NCBI GenBank assembly: GCA_001940645.1 | Contig: MDVS01000044.1 | Span: 31,506 to 95,505 of the forward strand | Reading direction: 5' to 3' | From: Candidatus Heimdallarchaeota archaeon LC_3 | GTDB taxonomy: Archaea; Asgardarchaeota; Heimdallarchaeia; Hodarchaeales; LC-3 | DNA length: 64,000 nt | Shown: positions 48,102 through 57,400 of the stretch, piece after piece | How the letters are laid out: each line of letters begins with the position of its first letter | Numbering within the stretch: the stretch's first letter is position 1 | The notes under the pieces: model-generated | What the model saw: only the letters and a program-made list of their open reading frames with translations | The model's database searches: none | What the model was told of the DNA's origin: nothing | Program-made: the position numbers and the translations under genes

Positions 48102-48977
48102 TTAACATACCTCACTAAAAGATTTTGCAAATTTGTAAGCTAAATCACTTGGAAATCCATTTGCTAATTGCTGTCCTTTAGAAGAGAGATTTCCAGTAAG
48201 ATTAAATGATTTAACTCCAAAAGTCTTAATTAAAACGTTAAAAGAAAGATATTGTTTTTTATTAGGATGAATATATCTTAATTTTGTTGGATTAACTACT
48301 GCGGGGAAAGGTTTTTCTGGATCAAGAACAAAATAGACTTTATATTTCTGATTAGGAAGATTAACCCATTTCCCAGTTTCTAAATCTTTAATTTGATCTA
48401 AAGTTTGTTTTCTAGGCTTAATTTCAGAAATTTCATTTGATAAGATTTCTTTAGATTTTCTTCTAATATTAGATTTTTTAGGAAAAATATGTTTCTTTTT
48501 ATGAACAGTAATAATCCAACGTTTTCTTATCTGTAAACAACCATATTCCCAAGCATTTATTACCCTACTAACAGTTTTATAGCCTAATTGTTGAATTTCT
48601 TTCTCTAATCGCAATTTAATTATTTTAGGAACAGAATAAACATTTTCAAATAAAGCAAATTCAGGTTGAATCTCTTCTAATAATCTAATAAATTGAAACA
48701 CTAAATTAGCTCTATCTTCATTATAATAATTATGACTTAAATCAGAGAAATCTTGACAAGGTGGAGTAGCTATTAAACCCAATATACCTTGATAATCGTT
48801 TTGTGAAAAGGAAATATCTCTGATATCCATATTCTTAACAGAAGTATCTTTATGATTTAATTTATAGCTATTACAAGCATCAAAATTATTGTCGATAGCT
48901 TCAACAACATTATAAAATGATTTAAAACCCTCAGCTGAAAAACCAGCACCAGAAAAAGCATCTAGAATATAATTCAA
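48102..48977 (-). CDS. DNA cytosine-C5 methyltransferase, orphan
   Basis: 291 residues. Motif I is LDAFSGAGFSAEGF (5-18), motif IV is ATPPCQDFS with the catalytic Cys74, motif VI is ENV (111-113), motif VIII is QIRKRW, and motif X is QLANGFPSDLAYKFAK. It transfers a methyl group to C5 of cytosine in DNA. The target-recognition region (about 165-245) is short. No restriction endonuclease or McrBC gene is adjacent, so it is probably an orphan enzyme protecting or marking the element's own DNA. Confidence 0.88.
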   Translation of the reverse strand: MNYILDAFSGAGFSAEGFKSFYNVVEAIDNNFDACNSYKLNHKDTSVKNMDIRDISFSQNDYQGILGLIATPPCQDFSDLSHNYYNEDRANLVFQFIRLLEEIQPEFALFENVYSVPKIIKLRLEKEIQQLGYKTVSRVINAWEYGCLQIRKRWIITVHKKKHIFPKKSNIRRKSKEILSNEISEIKPRKQTLDQIKDLETGKWVNLPNQKYKVYFVLDPEKPFPAVVNPTKLRYIHPNKKQYLSFNVLIKTFGVKSFNLTGNLSSKGQQLANGFPSDLAYKFAKSFSEVC

Positions 48978-48981
48978 TAAA

Positions 48982-49311
48982 TTAAGCTCCTATAAATGAT
49001 TCTAATGATTTATTCTTGACAATTATAGTTTCAAGACTTTGTTGGCAATCTCCACACTTAAAATCAAAAATTTTATCCCCATCTTCTGAGAGAGTATATT
49101 TAATAGTTTTATAATAAGGAATCCAATTGCTTGTATAACAAATTAAACATAATTTATCAAGGTTAGAATCAATTTTCTTTTCAACAATTTTAGCTTCCCC
49201 AAATTTAGAAATAATCTTATTTAATAAGGTTTGAGCTTTATTCTTATCAGAAAAGTAATTAATCAAAATAAATTTTCCAGCTACTTTCCAGAAAACATAA
49301 TAAAACATCAA
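48982..49311 (-). CDS. Zinc-binding protein of unknown function
   Basis: 109 residues with a hydrophobic N-terminal strand, CLICYTSNW near 54 and CGDCQQSLE near 87, a likely four-cysteine zinc site. The flanks are packed against the methyltransferase (4 bp) and the TopoVI-A-like gene (2 bp). A single-domain accessory protein of the operon. Confidence 0.55.
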   Translation of the reverse strand: MMFYYVFWKVAGKFILINYFSDKNKAQTLLNKIISKFGEAKIVEKKIDSNLDKLCLICYTSNWIPYYKTIKYTLSEDGDKIFDFKCGDCQQSLETIIVKNKSLESFIGA

Positions 49312-49313
49312 AA

Positions 49314-50402
49314 TTAGCCCTCAATTAGCTTATTAGCCTTTTTTATTATTGTATTTTCCCATTCAGTTTCAAAAAAGTCTTTTACTGATTTAGCCAACTT
49401 ACTGGATAATTTTCCTAATTCCTTAGATAATTCTGGATTCTCAATTTCTTCTTCATTAAGGTCATAAATGTTTATACTAATAACATCTATATCTTCAATA
49501 TCTTGTATCGAATCAATTACAACTTTTTCAATTAATGGTCTAAGAGAATCCTCTAATCTCCAACGTAAATGCATTAACAACAATTCTTTCTTTGAAATTG
49601 GTTTAGGACATAGAGGAATATTATGTTTCCTCATTCTTGTAACTACATACCACAAAAACGGGTTTTTTAATCCTCTCCTTGTCTTCAACTCAAGTAAAGC
49701 ATTAATTTCAGCTCTCATTCCACCTTTAGGATCTGGAATCATCAATAATTCAAGTTTTTCAGCGTCTTCAATTGTCAATCCAAGATCAAAAACATTATCA
49801 AAAGTTAGGTCTAAATGCTCAGTTCTTCTAGAACCATCAATAAAAACATCTTTAATCAATTGCCCAGCTCTATCTGCATCATGAAAAACTAAAATAGGCT
49901 TATTTTCTGAATCTAATTTTAAAATTTCTCTCAATAATCGCTGAGACTGACCTTGAGCACCTAAAATAATCCAACCAAATCTTGACAATTCAAGCAAATC
50001 ACTAGCTTTTCCTTCCTTCTCAACATAAATAAAACCCCTAGCTCTTGAATAAACCTCATTAATATCTTCTGGTAAAACTTTTCTCTTACCTTGCTCAATC
50101 ATAACAGTATAATTTTTTGTTTGTGGTCTAACAATATTATGTTTTTTCTCCCAATTAGACCATTTGTCTTGAGTATAATAATCATAAGTTTTTTGCTCCC
50201 AAAAATACTTATATTGCAATTCAGAGATCTCATTACCTCTAATTTCCCCTAATTGTAAAGCAACATGATAAAAAGAATCTCTCATAGACATATTTTTAAT
50301 TTCATTATATTCACGAATAACAATGTCTTCAACAATCTTCCAAAAATCCCTTACTAATTGTTTATGCTCTTTAGGATCATTACTTAATCGAAGTCTACTC
50401 AA
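49314..50402 (-). CDS. TopoVI-A/Spo11-like protein (Mini-A-like), without a B subunit
   Basis: 362 residues. A winged-helix-like N-terminal region contains SMRDSFYHVA (39-48), which lines up with the catalytic tyrosine motif of TopoVI-A, here Tyr45. The Toprim domain follows: FIYVEKEG (124-131, catalytic Glu), WIILGAQGQSQRLLREIL, HDADRAG (174-180, two Asp) and DGSRR (189-193), in the order known from TopoVI-A and Spo11. No TopoVI-B GHKL ATPase is found in the window, as in the Mini-A family of mobile elements. It starts with TTG at 50402, overlapping the stop of the upstream gene. Activity is inferred. Confidence 0.78.
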   Translation of the reverse strand: MSRLRLSNDPKEHKQLVRDFWKIVEDIVIREYNEIKNMSMRDSFYHVALQLGEIRGNEISELQYKYFWEQKTYDYYTQDKWSNWEKKHNIVRPQTKNYTVMIEQGKRKVLPEDINEVYSRARGFIYVEKEGKASDLLELSRFGWIILGAQGQSQRLLREILKLDSENKPILVFHDADRAGQLIKDVFIDGSRRTEHLDLTFDNVFDLGLTIEDAEKLELLMIPDPKGGMRAEINALLELKTRRGLKNPFLWYVVTRMRKHNIPLCPKPISKKELLLMHLRWRLEDSLRPLIEKVVIDSIQDIEDIDVISINIYDLNEEEIENPELSKELGKLSSKLAKSVKDFFETEWENTIIKKANKLIEG

Positions 50403-50614
50403 ATTTTTCCCTCTTTTCTAAGAAATCTAGCTAATTTCCAAAAATTAAATAATGCAGATTTTCTAAATTTAATTTCTAATTCAGGAATTGAGTAACTTCT
50501 ACTATTTTCTTCACCAGTTTTAACAGATAAACTCAATATTTCTTTTTCAAATTTAGTGAAATCTTCAAGTAAAGAATTATCTAAATCTGGTAGTTCACTG
50601 ATCTTTTTACCCAA
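50399..50614 (-). CDS. Small first protein of the compact operon
   Basis: 71 residues from TTG 50614. The region upstream to about 50765 is open in the same frame (reading SNKDSIHSYSEISEIKEK), with no standard start codon, so the protein may be longer. It overlaps the TopoVI-A-like gene by 4 bp (TTGA). Charged and helical; no family recognised. Confidence 0.5.
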   Translation of the reverse strand: MGKKISELPDLDNSLLEDFTKFEKEILSLSVKTGEENSRSYSIPELEIKFRKSALFNFWKLARFLRKEGKI

Positions 50615-50712
50615 ATTATTAATAGTAATAGCGATAAATTCATTACTATTTTCAAGATCTGATTCTAATTTACTGATTTTTTCTTTTATTTCTGAAATTT
50701 CACTATACGAGT

Positions 50713-50740
50713 GGATACTATCTTTATTGGATACTATCTT
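50713..50740. promoter_or_regulatory. 12-bp direct repeat between divergent genes, possible operator
   Basis: ggatactatctt occurs at 50713-50724 and 50729-50740, a 16-bp period, and is followed by a related sequence (tctgagatattatct). It lies between the start of the compact leftward operon and the rightward membrane-protein gene. A 16-bp period is not a full helix turn, so the sites would not be on the same face. It may also be part of coding sequence if the first gene starts further upstream. Confidence 0.4.
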
Positions 50741-50803
50741 ATCTGAGATATTATCTAAAATAAGATTTTAAACTTAGCATTATCTGAAAAAGAACTAAAT
50801 GAT

Positions 50804-51661
50804 ATGTTTACTTCAAAAATATATATTATTGCTATATTTTCAGTATTATGGTCAATTGTAATAGCCTTTTTACTAATTCTTTTACCTTATTATCTTAATC
50901 TTGATCCACGTATCACAAGCAATCCAGAAATATATTATGGAATAAATAAGGATATATATTTCTACTTAAGACTTTTTCCTTTGTTTATTTTTACTTCATG
51001 GCTTGCATTTTCTGGAATTAGTTTGATTTTATTTTCATTATACTCAATCAACCTTATTGATAAAGAAAAATTATCTGAGGTTATAAAAAAGACAGAAAAT
51101 AGTATTAAAGATGTAAAAGAAATCTATCTTGAAATCTATGAAATAAAAATGATGAAAAAAAATGTTGAACGATATTCTCGATTCTATTTTAGAAATAGTG
51201 CTTTCACCATAATTGGATTACTAATGGGATTTTTACTTTTCTATATTTATATCATATTAATTAGCAATGAAGATATTCATAGCATAGACATTCTGATATC
51301 AAATTTAGATAACTTATCCTCTGCAATTATGATTTATGGATTGACAATCTCACTATACTTGATACCAATTTTTTTAATAAATTTTCGTACCATTATATTG
51401 CAAAACCATTTATACCACTTTTTAAATGACCTAAAGGCTAAAACTTTGAAAAAAATTGAAAATCAATTGACAACGAAGACGGATAAAGAATTATTTGCCA
51501 TGATAACTACTTGGGAAGATATTTCACGTTTTTCTACACTCCCAGCTGGACCTAAAGACATTACACTTTTTGGACTTTTTTTTATTGTTATTCCATATGT
51601 TGTCCTGAATCCTAGTAACACTTTCGATTTATTATTAAAATTAGCAGTTTTCTTTATTTAA
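50804..51661 (+). CDS. Integral membrane protein, unknown
   Basis: 285 residues with membrane segments at about 5-25, 60-82, 127-150 and 168-200, and a C-terminal hydrophobic end. A cytoplasmic coiled coil lies around 90-125. It is divergent from the compact operon and might form a unit with it through a shared control region. No family recognised. Confidence 0.65.
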   Translation: MFTSKIYIIAIFSVLWSIVIAFLLILLPYYLNLDPRITSNPEIYYGINKDIYFYLRLFPLFIFTSWLAFSGISLILFSLYSINLIDKEKLSEVIKKTENSIKDVKEIYLEIYEIKMMKKNVERYSRFYFRNSAFTIIGLLMGFLLFYIYIILISNEDIHSIDILISNLDNLSSAIMIYGLTISLYLIPIFLINFRTIILQNHLYHFLNDLKAKTLKKIENQLTTKTDKELFAMITTWEDISRFSTLPAGPKDITLFGLFFIVIPYVVLNPSNTFDLLLKLAVFFI

Positions 51662-51968
51662 TAGATATCTTAATAATAGATAGTATAGGGTTAATTATAG
51701 ACATAAGAAAGATCGAAATTTATCATTCTTAATAGTCTCTTTCCCAGATTCGTACCCAATATTATTTACAAGTGCTTCCTGGGATTGTCCATAGGTATTA
51801 AATTTTTTACTGATTATCTAATCCTTCTACACAGTGAACAACATTAAAAAGTAGATTAATTAAGCTCTCTGAAGAATAATAGAGTACTAATTCACTATTA
51901 AGATCCTTTTTTGTTTTTTTCAATTTATAATAAAGCATTAACCCTAATAAAAATTTATTGTAAGGTAT

Positions 51969-52210
51969 TTATGTCTTTTCATAGTCTACAATTCTTTCTA
52001 CTAGGTTTTGATCAAAATGTAAAGCCATTTGGTATATTTCTGCAGGAAAACTAATATGATATTTCTCTAGGTAATTTCCTGATTGAATTTCTTCATCATA
52101 AACCTAGAGAAATCCTCTTGATCGGCTTGAGATGGCAGTACGTTACTCTGAACGGTTAAAATTAACAGTATTGGTAATACAAATTTTTTTAAAGTTGTTT
52201 GTTTGAACAT
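51969..52210 (-). pseudogene. Frameshifted secreted protein remnant
   Basis: From ATG 52210 the frame starts with a signal-peptide-like LKKFVLPILLILTVQSNV and stops at 52067. A shifted frame continues with LEKYHISFPAEIYQMALHFD to a stop at 51969. It looks like a small secreted protein broken by one frameshift. Region 51662-51968 holds nothing else I can support. Confidence 0.45.
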
Positions 52211-52939
52211 TTCTTACAGGGTTCCTTCTGGTTTTTTGGTTGTTCATTTAACCTTGAAGGAATCACTGTATTTAAATTTATCGATCTTCATTTGATTGTC
52301 AATAGAAATTATGAAATGGAGCCAGTTAATAGGATTTCAAGAATGTACCCAATCTATTGATTTAGCAGCTACGATGATTAACCTATTCAGAACATAAAAA
52401 TGATGATCACTAAAATTAATGCTAAAAAAAAGAGAATTTATAGTATCTAACCCCAAATTAACGATTAAACTTCAACATTGAAACTGACTTTATATATTTT
52501 TAGAAAATGTTTTCTTTTTGATAACAAAAAGAATTTACGAAAAGTTTATGGATTCTATTGATAATATTTCAGAAGTAATATCTGTTGAAATTTAAATTCA
52601 GTTATATTTAGACATAGGAGGGTAGATTAAAAGGAAATTACGCCAAAAACATAAATTATGGTTTTCTATTCTACAACAGGAAAAGATTTCATTTCTAATG
52701 CAATATATAGTTTTTTGTCGATACTTTAGAAAATCTAAAACATCAAAAAAGCTCAAAATGAATTATCAAAGAAATAATAAGTCCTTGAAAAAACATGAAG
52801 TTCTACGATAACTCTCTGATTATAAAGGTCTTAAATTAACTATTTCTAATTAATTTAATCTTGAAATTGCATTTAAAATTTAGAAAAAGATTTTTAAAAC
52901 CACTAATTAATAGAGGATTCATTTTTAGGATGATAACTT
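52211..52939. other. Region without a gene, 729 bp
   Basis: AT-rich and full of stops. A ribosome-binding site aggatgat for pyrE lies at 52927-52934. I see no RNA gene, transposon end or repeat. Confidence 0.5.
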
Positions 52940-53581
52940 ATGACAGCTAGTGCAAATCAACTTAATAATCCCGATCTTCCACTTTTTAATACATTGGAAT
53001 ATGATTTGAAAATAGAGGAATTGAAAACAATAATTAAACAAATGATTAAGAAAAAATCCTTCAAACAAGATTATGTCAATAAATTTACATTAGCTTCTGG
53101 AAAAAAATCAGCTTTTTACTTTAATATTAAAAGTACAATATTAACACCAGAAGGAGGGGATTTAGTAGCAAAATTATTTATATTAAAATTTATTGAAAAA
53201 TATAATATTCAAGCAGTAGGAGGATTAGAAAGTGGTGCCATTCCTGTTATAAGTCAAATATCTGCGATTTCTTTGAATTTTGGAAAAAAACCAGTAAAAG
53301 GATTTTATGTAAAGAAAAAAACAAAAGAACATGGAGATAAAAACTTAATTGAGGGGGCATTAAAACCAAGTGATAAAGACTTAAATATAATGGTCGTGGA
53401 TGATGTAATTACTGAAGGAGGAAGCATTAGTAAAGCAATAGAAGTATTAAGAGATAATGGATACAAAAATATAAAAGTAATTAGCTCTATATTGCAAAGG
53501 GAAGGAAGAGGAAGAAAAAAGTTGGAAGAACAAGGATTTATTTATGAACCAATATTTGAAGAACGGGATTTTGTTGAATAA
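52940..53581 (+). CDS. pyrE: Orotate phosphoribosyltransferase
   Basis: 213 residues. FTLASGKKSAFYFNIKST is the PyrE N-terminal pattern and VVDDVITEGGSI the PRPP loop. It makes orotidine monophosphate from orotate and PRPP in de novo pyrimidine synthesis. The N-terminal 40 residues are an extension. A clear ribosome-binding site precedes the ATG. It is the only obvious housekeeping gene in an accessory stretch, isolated from other pyr genes. Confidence 0.93.
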   Translation: MTASANQLNNPDLPLFNTLEYDLKIEELKTIIKQMIKKKSFKQDYVNKFTLASGKKSAFYFNIKSTILTPEGGDLVAKLFILKFIEKYNIQAVGGLESGAIPVISQISAISLNFGKKPVKGFYVKKKTKEHGDKNLIEGALKPSDKDLNIMVVDDVITEGGSISKAIEVLRDNGYKNIKVISSILQREGRGRKKLEEQGFIYEPIFEERDFVE

Positions 53582-53873
53582 CCTGGATAAAGTTATCAAG
53601 AAACTGAAAGATTTGAACGGTCAGGTCGCTGAACTTCCGCTAAAAAAGATTTCAAATTATTGTAGGGATAATAAAGACGAAACTAATGCTATGCTATATT
53701 ACAATATTGAAAATTATCTCTGGGATATTAAAGGGCTTTTGCCAAGACCCCTAAGGTCTCAAGAATCCGAAATTATATTTAACAAATACATTCAAAAATT
53801 AATTGATTGTCTTGAGTCCAAAAATTGGCAAGAATGTTTTAACCAACTAATATTAAATTTAAAGGTTGTTTAA
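53544..53873 (+). CDS. Small protein overlapping the end of pyrE
   Basis: 109 residues, overlapping pyrE by 38 bp in another frame. Helical, with LKDLNGQVAELPLKKI and CRDNKDETNAMLYY. The real start may lie at TTG 53577 beyond the overlap. No family was recognised. Its stop is opposite a small gene on the other strand. Confidence 0.45.
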   Translation: MNQYLKNGILLNNLDKVIKKLKDLNGQVAELPLKKISNYCRDNKDETNAMLYYNIENYLWDIKGLLPRPLRSQESEIIFNKYIQKLIDCLESKNWQECFNQLILNLKVV

Positions 53874-53996
53874 TAAATCAAATTTTCCTAGGAATTCTAA
53901 ATATTCATTAAATTGCTTTTCAGACTTTAATTTTCTAGAATAATTTGGTTTTCTTTTTAAAATAGATTTCTTTACTGATATAAAAAGATCATTCAT
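53859..53996 (-). CDS. Very small basic protein, 45 residues
   Basis: ATG 53996 opens ISVKKSILKRKPNYSRKLK and further residues. It overlaps the end of the rightward small gene by 15 bp. Poor ribosome-binding site. It could be a chance frame. Confidence 0.25.
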   Translation of the reverse strand: MNDLFISVKKSILKRKPNYSRKLKSEKQFNEYLEFLGKFDLLNNL

Positions 53997-54008
53997 TTTG
54001 GTTTCTTT

Positions 54009-54308
54009 TTAAAACTTTAGAATCCAGGTCTGATTATTATTATCATATTCTGCAACTATATTTGAATCTAATATACTGTTAATAAGTTGTTGAATATATT
54101 TGAGATGGTCCTTATCTTTCACACCCCAATGCAAGTATAATTCATGCTTATTAAAATTATAATTCGCACCGAAACTATGTAACAATAGACATAACATTAT
54201 CCAACGTTCTTCACGTGATAAATAACAACTGGGTTTTTGAAATAGATATAATATTTCACTCTTATTAGAAATATTTTTAAGGAAAATCAAGAGATCTTCA
54301 GGAGTCAT
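54009..54308 (-). CDS. Small helical protein, possible winged helix
   Basis: 99 residues; LSREERWIMLCLLLHSFGAN and HLKYIQQLINSILDSNIVAE form helices followed by strands, as in winged-helix proteins. It follows a small secreted-protein gene after 11 bp on the same strand. Low-confidence structure call and no function. Confidence 0.5.
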   Translation of the reverse strand: MTPEDLLIFLKNISNKSEILYLFQKPSCYLSREERWIMLCLLLHSFGANYNFNKHELYLHWGVKDKDHLKYIQQLINSILDSNIVAEYDNNNQTWILKF

Positions 54309-54319
54309 TTCATCCCTCT

Positions 54320-54547
54320 TTACGGATCTCCTCCGGATCCGTTAGTGGGAACTTGGCAACCTGATCCACGACAATCTAAGAAATTAATTTTCTGAAAATC
54401 TATTTGTGAGTCTAAATATCGTTCAGAATAAGAAGTATTATCTTCTGAAGATGTACCATTAGGAAATCCAACAGCAAAAGCTAAAGTTGGAAGCAAAATA
54501 ACTATCATTAGGGAAGAAAGAAAAGTTTTGTACTTCAATTTGATCAC
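54320..54547 (-). CDS. Small secreted peptide
   Basis: 75 residues with a signal peptide (FLSSLMIVILLPTLAFA) and a mature part of about 50 residues, ending CRGSGCQVPTNGSGGDP. The CRGSGC pair could form a disulfide. Short exported peptides of this kind can be signals, bacteriocin-like or structural. It is divergent from the 54565 gene. Confidence 0.55.
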   Translation of the reverse strand: MIKLKYKTFLSSLMIVILLPTLAFAVGFPNGTSSEDNTSYSERYLDSQIDFQKINFLDCRGSGCQVPTNGSGGDP

Positions 54548-54564
54548 TAATTGACAATTTTGGA

Positions 54565-56091
54565 TTGAAAATCAAGAATACCCACCCATCACATTGGACA
54601 AAAGCAAAAACATTTTTGAATAATCGATCAATTATCATTAATCAAGTGAAAATAAAAATGAGTATCCATAATACACTTATTACTTCAGAATTAATGGAAC
54701 AGGATGTCATCAAAACAATAAGAGAAGGTTATTTCTCGTGTAAGGATTTTTTTCGTAATTATACTAATGAAGGTTATGAAATTTATACAAAAAAAAAGAA
54801 AGAGTTTTTACGAAATCTTTGCACTGATTATTATAATAAATATCCATCACTTCTCAATGATTTTTCAGAGGAAATCTATACTACAACAATTCATCGACAC
54901 CAATATATCCCGATAAAGTTTAAAGATGGAGGGTTTGAATATCCCCGATCATTTATTACATTTATGGATAGAATAAAGGACACTAACCAAACTCCTGTCA
55001 AGCGACCAGATTTAGATGAATTAGATATTTATATGAAAACTATTCCTGAAAGCTATTCGTTAGATGATTATTTTCAAGGTTTTTTTAGACGATTAAAGAA
55101 GGTAAAAATCATCTTAAGGAGTAGAGAAGCTGAAGTATTACAATTATTGTCAAATATTGATTTTTTGAAAACGAAAATTGATGGGTCATATCGGATAACC
55201 ATTCCAACTGATAAAGAAATATTAGAAGCATTAAAATTTGATAGAAAGAATGCTAAAAAAGTTGAAAGAGCAGTAAATTTCTTATTTGGTCATAAGATTT
55301 GTTATATATCAGGAATAATTATGAATCCAGCAAAATTGGGTTATTATTTTGCATTAATTGACAATGAGAAAAAATTACTAGATATTGATTCTGCGAACAT
55401 ATTTTGGAAAGTACCATTTCAAATGGGTAATTCTATTATAGTATGCTTGCGATTTGAACAGGTTCCAGAACGTATCGGAAATATTGATTACATTCCGTTG
55501 ACTCATTGGTACTGGAATGTTAATATGAATAGTTATGGAGCAAAAAAAGAGGACCCATGGGAAAAAATGAGAATTCCTAATTTTTCAGCTGATGACGTGG
55601 AACTAGAAAAATATCGTAAATGGAATTTAACAGAACCACTAACAAAAGAGTTTACTTCATATGAATGGAAAATCATAAAAAAATTGAGCCAGATGAATCA
55701 ATTATCAGTAGATAATATTAAAGAGCTTTCTCCGTCTGGAGATTCGAAATCAGTAATAGAATTATTAAGATTTTTAGTCAAAAGCGATGTTTTTCAATAT
55801 TATCCTAATATTAACTTTATTGGAACTGATTTCCTTGTAGGACTAAGAATAACCAGTAAAGAGAAAATTCCGTTTAAAAATCTAATTAAAGGAGTATTAA
55901 AATTACCAATAGCACAATTATTTGTCAACAAAGAATTAAATGAATTAATCGGATATGTGCAATTACCAAAACAAAAATTTGGGCAATTAATAGAAGGATT
56001 TAATGATGTGAAAGAAAAATATCCGAGTTTGAAAATTAACTATTCAACAGATCCAAATTATTTAATGAATAGGAGTTTTAAATTAAAATAA
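54565..56091 (+). CDS. Protein of 477-508 residues with a helix-turn-helix-like centre, unknown
   Basis: Long hydrophilic protein. The start is either TTG 54565 or ATG 54658. A helix-turn-helix-like section at about 205-240 reads IPTDKEILEALKFDRKNAKK, and a second one near 380-415 reads LSQMNQLSVDNIKELSPSG. This two-module layout resembles archaeal DNA-binding regulators. The C terminus has a paired alternating-hydrophobic fold. No enzymatic motif was recognised. Confidence 0.6.
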   Translation: MKIKNTHPSHWTKAKTFLNNRSIIINQVKIKMSIHNTLITSELMEQDVIKTIREGYFSCKDFFRNYTNEGYEIYTKKKKEFLRNLCTDYYNKYPSLLNDFSEEIYTTTIHRHQYIPIKFKDGGFEYPRSFITFMDRIKDTNQTPVKRPDLDELDIYMKTIPESYSLDDYFQGFFRRLKKVKIILRSREAEVLQLLSNIDFLKTKIDGSYRITIPTDKEILEALKFDRKNAKKVERAVNFLFGHKICYISGIIMNPAKLGYYFALIDNEKKLLDIDSANIFWKVPFQMGNSIIVCLRFEQVPERIGNIDYIPLTHWYWNVNMNSYGAKKEDPWEKMRIPNFSADDVELEKYRKWNLTEPLTKEFTSYEWKIIKKLSQMNQLSVDNIKELSPSGDSKSVIELLRFLVKSDVFQYYPNINFIGTDFLVGLRITSKEKIPFKNLIKGVLKLPIAQLFVNKELNELIGYVQLPKQKFGQLIEGFNDVKEKYPSLKINYSTDPNYLMNRSFKLK

Positions 56092-56107
56092 ATATATTTA
56101 CGAGTTA

Positions 56108-56401
56108 TCAAAATTTACCTGTAATTCGAATTTTACTATTTTCAGAAGGGAAGAATTCTAATATGAAATTATAATTATGTCTTGGATTAGGATCGATAAG
56201 AAATGGTAATTTTAATCCTAAAAGGGGGATTATTATTTCTTGATTATTGTCGTATTTTGTTTCTTCAGGATAAGTCTCAAGTTCTTTAATAATTAGGTTA
56301 GACCAATCGACGAGTTTAGTTATTTCATCTAAAGGGGTAGTCATTATTTCATCAAATAATGAATTTCCAGATGACTTGATAACAACAATTTCAAGTTCCA
56401 C
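56108..56401 (-). CDS. Small protein of unknown function
   Basis: 97 residues. Starts with GTG 56401 and overlaps by 26 bp the 5' end of the rightward gene at 56376. Mixed alpha/beta composition with an Asp/Glu-rich middle. Not recognised; one of the two overlapping starts must be wrong. Confidence 0.4.
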   Translation of the reverse strand: MELEIVVIKSSGNSLFDEIMTTPLDEITKLVDWSNLIIKELETYPEETKYDNNQEIIIPLLGLKLPFLIDPNPRHNYNFILEFFPSENSKIRITGKF

Positions 56402-56834
56402 CGGAAGTCATTTACACACTGACTTTCATATTCCAAGAAATGCTCAAATTTCAATTGAATTTGATAAAAATAAATCAATTATCGTCATAAGCCATCCTGA
56501 TTTCATTTTCAAACTCCATTTTTTCTTTTCAAGATGGTCTAGGAGGATTGATGATTCTCATCCAAGGGCATTTATCTTATTAAATGAATTTGGTCAAGAA
56601 TTCATTCATCATTTTAGATTTGACTGTAAATTTGAAGCAAGCTTTAATTTTCCAGACCAAAATGTCGAATCTTTTCAAGACTATTATATATACGCCAAAT
56701 CAATCAAAGAACTGATCCAAATTTACTGGGATTATGAGCTATATATCAGTAATTTACCGAATTCAAAACTGTATAATATAGAGTATAAAATTGATAAAAT
56801 ACTAGATAGAATACCAGATCGAACGTCAGAATGA
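56376..56834 (+). CDS. Small protein of unknown function
   Basis: 152 residues. The first 12 residues overlap another gene, so an internal start is possible. Beta-rich N-terminal half (QISIEFDKNKSIIVISH) and helical end. Not recognised. Confidence 0.45.
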   Translation: MITTISSSTGSHLHTDFHIPRNAQISIEFDKNKSIIVISHPDFIFKLHFFFSRWSRRIDDSHPRAFILLNEFGQEFIHHFRFDCKFEASFNFPDQNVESFQDYYIYAKSIKELIQIYWDYELYISNLPNSKLYNIEYKIDKILDRIPDRTSE

Positions 56835-56995
56835 TACCCGATAACGATGATGTTATTTCATATCCAATGTTATCTTTCTGGTTAAGATATTATAATTTTC
56901 TTTACTTAATAGAGAAAACTTATTAATTTTCATTTATTTTTTAAAATATATAGAAAAAGAATTGAAATACCTTTTTAAAGCTCAAAGTGTGAAAT

Positions 56996-57400
56996 ATGGA
57001 TTTATTAGGGGATAGATATAAAGTAATTTCTCAGTATGAGGATGCATTTAGGACTGACAGAACTGGATTACCGATAAAAACATATAAATGCTACGATGAA
57101 TTAGGAGATCAACATGTCATCGTTAAAACTATAGATTTACCAGAGAATCAACAGCTTAAAGAATTAGCTATCGGAATCTGGGAACAAGATATCAGATTTT
57201 CAAGAAAAGCCATTTCTATGGAAAATAGAAAATATTTATTAAAATTGATTGATGCTCGTCTGGATAAAGAGAGAGAACAATTATTAACCGTCTTTGAATT
57301 CTTTGAAGATACCTTAAATTTTGTTTTAAGCCAAAAAGCAAATGTTGGATTATTTAGAAAAGAAATCAAGATTAGAAAGCAATTTTGGATAAAATTAATT
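56996..57400 (+). pseudogene. Protein-kinase N-lobe fragment
   Basis: From ATG 56996 the frame reads LLGDRYKVISQYEDA, a glycine-poor nucleotide-loop region, then HVIVKTIDLP with the probable ATP-binding Lys, and further LLKLIDARLDKEREQLLTVF with an FEFFED hinge. This is a Ser/Thr kinase N lobe. The C lobe, with catalytic HRD and DFG, is missing: after about 57400 the DNA becomes an inverted reductase fragment, and the frame runs on to 57478 as antisense. A nonfunctional remnant. Confidence 0.65.

Noticed and set aside
48102..48977. A restriction-modification system around the C5 methyltransferase
   Set aside because: No endonuclease, McrB or helicase gene is in the operon; it is therefore called an orphan methyltransferase.
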